A stretch of DNA of 37,922 nucleotides from a virus: IMG/VR virus record IMGVR_UViG_3300034109_000088, positions 1 to 37,922 of that record, one strand, 5' to 3'. The position numbers and the translations under genes were made by a program. Under the pieces are notes generated by a model that saw nothing but the letters and a program-made list of their open reading frames with translations, was not told the DNA's origin and ran no database searches. Positions 37,415 to 37,922 of the stretch are shown in pieces (position 1 is the first letter of the stretch; each line of letters opens with the position of its first letter).

Positions 37415-37429
37415 TGCTCACCCCTTGCT
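37411..37429. repeat. 19-bp direct repeat at gene junctions, copy 2
   Basis: This is identical to 37220-37238, 191 bp away. It covers the end of the 66-residue gene and the start of the 64-residue gene. Recombination between the two copies would delete one small gene exactly and leave the operon in frame. Confidence 0.8.
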
Positions 37430-37611
37430 CTGATAGCTTTGGCAATTGTGTGCCCAATTAGCCCGTCCTCTGCCATCTTCGCACACGCCTCACGCTCATG
37501 TGCTGCGACAAGTGCGGCGAAGCGTTCAAATAATTCGAGGTTTGCGCCCGTGTATGAGACTGGGTTAAAACCAGCCTCTCGCGCCATCTTGATAATGTCG
37601 TCTCGTGTCAT
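37411..37611 (-). CDS. Small conserved phage protein (66 aa)
   Basis: AAGGAG precedes the ATG, which overlaps the previous stop as ATGA. MTRDDIIKMAREAG, NLELFERFAALVAAHEREACAKMAED and AIRARGEQ is a very common pattern in phages and prophages of Comamonadaceae-type hosts, function unknown. It is a short helical protein with one cysteine. It is part of the GC-rich chain of small genes. Confidence 0.8.
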   Translation of the reverse strand: MTRDDIIKMAREAGFNPVSYTGANLELFERFAALVAAHEREACAKMAEDGLIGHTIAKAIRARGEQ

Positions 37612-37751
37612 GTGCTCTTCTCCTTCAATCGGGCTTCGATGGCTTGAATACGATCAAGAAGTCCCAGCAAAAGCATCGCCACATCATCGCGGTCAAGCGG
37701 CCCTGTGTCGCAAAGCAATTGGCGAATGTCTCGGTCGAGTTGATCCGTCAT
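37608..37751 (-). CDS. Small helical hypothetical protein (47 aa)
   Basis: ATG 37751-37749 has a very strong GGAGGAGG ribosome binding site and overlaps the previous stop (ATGA). The product is MTDQLDRDIRQLLCDTG, LDRDDVAMLLLGLLDRIQAI and EARLKEKST, an amphipathic helix with a leucine-rich middle. The frame is open to 37850, but that part is a shadow of the junction gene. Function unknown. Confidence 0.7.
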   Translation of the reverse strand: MTDQLDRDIRQLLCDTGPLDRDDVAMLLLGLLDRIQAIEARLKEKST

Positions 37752-37922
37752 GCTCCTCCTCCGTTCTTTTCGCGCAGCAAAGTATCGATGGCTTGGTAAG
37801 CCTTTTCCCATACATGCAATCGGCGCAGTTCGTCGGCGGCTTCTCCGCATAGACCCGTGTGGCTGAATTGCACGTCAAGTTCTTCTAGCGCATCAGCCAG
37901 CACTAAGGCTTTGGGTTGTGGG
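37748..37922 (-). CDS. Small hypothetical protein, C-terminal part (continues from position 132)
   Basis: This is the same gene as at 1-132, cut by the window edge. Here the frame is open from 37922 and lacks only its first codons (the ATG is at 132-130 on the closed circle). It ends with TGA 37750-37748, which overlaps the next ATG. The segment 37796-37922 repeats 1-127, so only 37748-37795 is additional. Confidence 0.7.
   Translation of the reverse strand, partial: PQPKALVLADALEELDVQFSHTGLCGEAADELRRLHVWEKAYQAIDTLLREKNGGGA
37796..37922. repeat. Terminal direct repeat, copy 2
   Basis: Identical to 1-127; see that entry. The true circular length is 37,795 bp if this copy is removed. Confidence 0.93.

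Noticed and set aside
1-37922. Integrase, repressor, phage RNA polymerase, tRNA genes or transposons
   Set aside because: None could be recognised by protein motif or by cloverleaf-like sequence on either strand. Absence by eye is not proof for very divergent genes.

Overview
The window is a complete, small, lytic-type tailed-phage genome that assembles as a circle. Bases 1-127 are repeated exactly at 37796-37922, so the unique genome is about 37,795 bp. The virion genes follow a short-tailed (T7-like) plan: terminase, large portal, scaffold, capsid, tail tubular A, a nozzle-like protein, three large internal virion proteins. There is also a T7-like DNA polymerase and primase-helicase. No phage RNA polymerase, integrase or repressor was recognised, and the clear promoters are sigma70-like, so transcription probably depends on the host polymerase. 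The host is most likely a Gram-negative proteobacterium. Several small genes resemble families common in phages of freshwater Burkholderiales, but that placement is inference.

The layout is two divergent arms from one intergenic control region at about 3285-4230. The rightward (+) arm, 4231-27399, holds in order: terminase small and large subunits, portal, a collagen-like tail fibre, a first adhesin cassette, a 2OG-Fe(II) oxygenase, small conserved genes, scaffold, major capsid protein, a second adhesin cassette, a small holin-like protein, tail tubular A, nozzle, three internal virion proteins, a three-TM-type holin and a GH24 lysozyme. It ends at an intrinsic terminator (27451-27478).

The leftward (-) arm starts near 3348, crosses the circle junction and ends near 27256. 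It has about a dozen small early genes (3284 down to 132), four small genes around the junction, then DNA metabolism: primase-helicase, family A DNA polymerase, ssDNA-binding protein, 5'-3' exonuclease, PD-(D/E)XK-like nuclease, ThyX, a DEDDy exonuclease with a zinc ribbon, a DUF3310 protein and a B12-dependent (class II) ribonucleotide reductase. The last gene appears to be a small membrane protein (27256-27429, minus strand) antisense to the tail of the lysozyme gene.

The most unusual part is the control region. Within 0.9 kb it has a parS-like site (3429-3444), a strong match to a LexA/SOS box (3544-3563), repeated CTGTGCAG motifs, 35-bp AT-rich iteron-like repeats (3767-3858), and a perfect TTGACA-N17-TATAAT promoter (4035-4063). 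This suggests a replication and control locus that may read host ParB and LexA; that reading is a hypothesis. Other notable points are the duplicated adhesin plus glycine-rich gene pair, a compositionally distinct cassette at about 11.6-13.8 kb, and a 91-bp inverted-repeat operator-like structure at 894-984.
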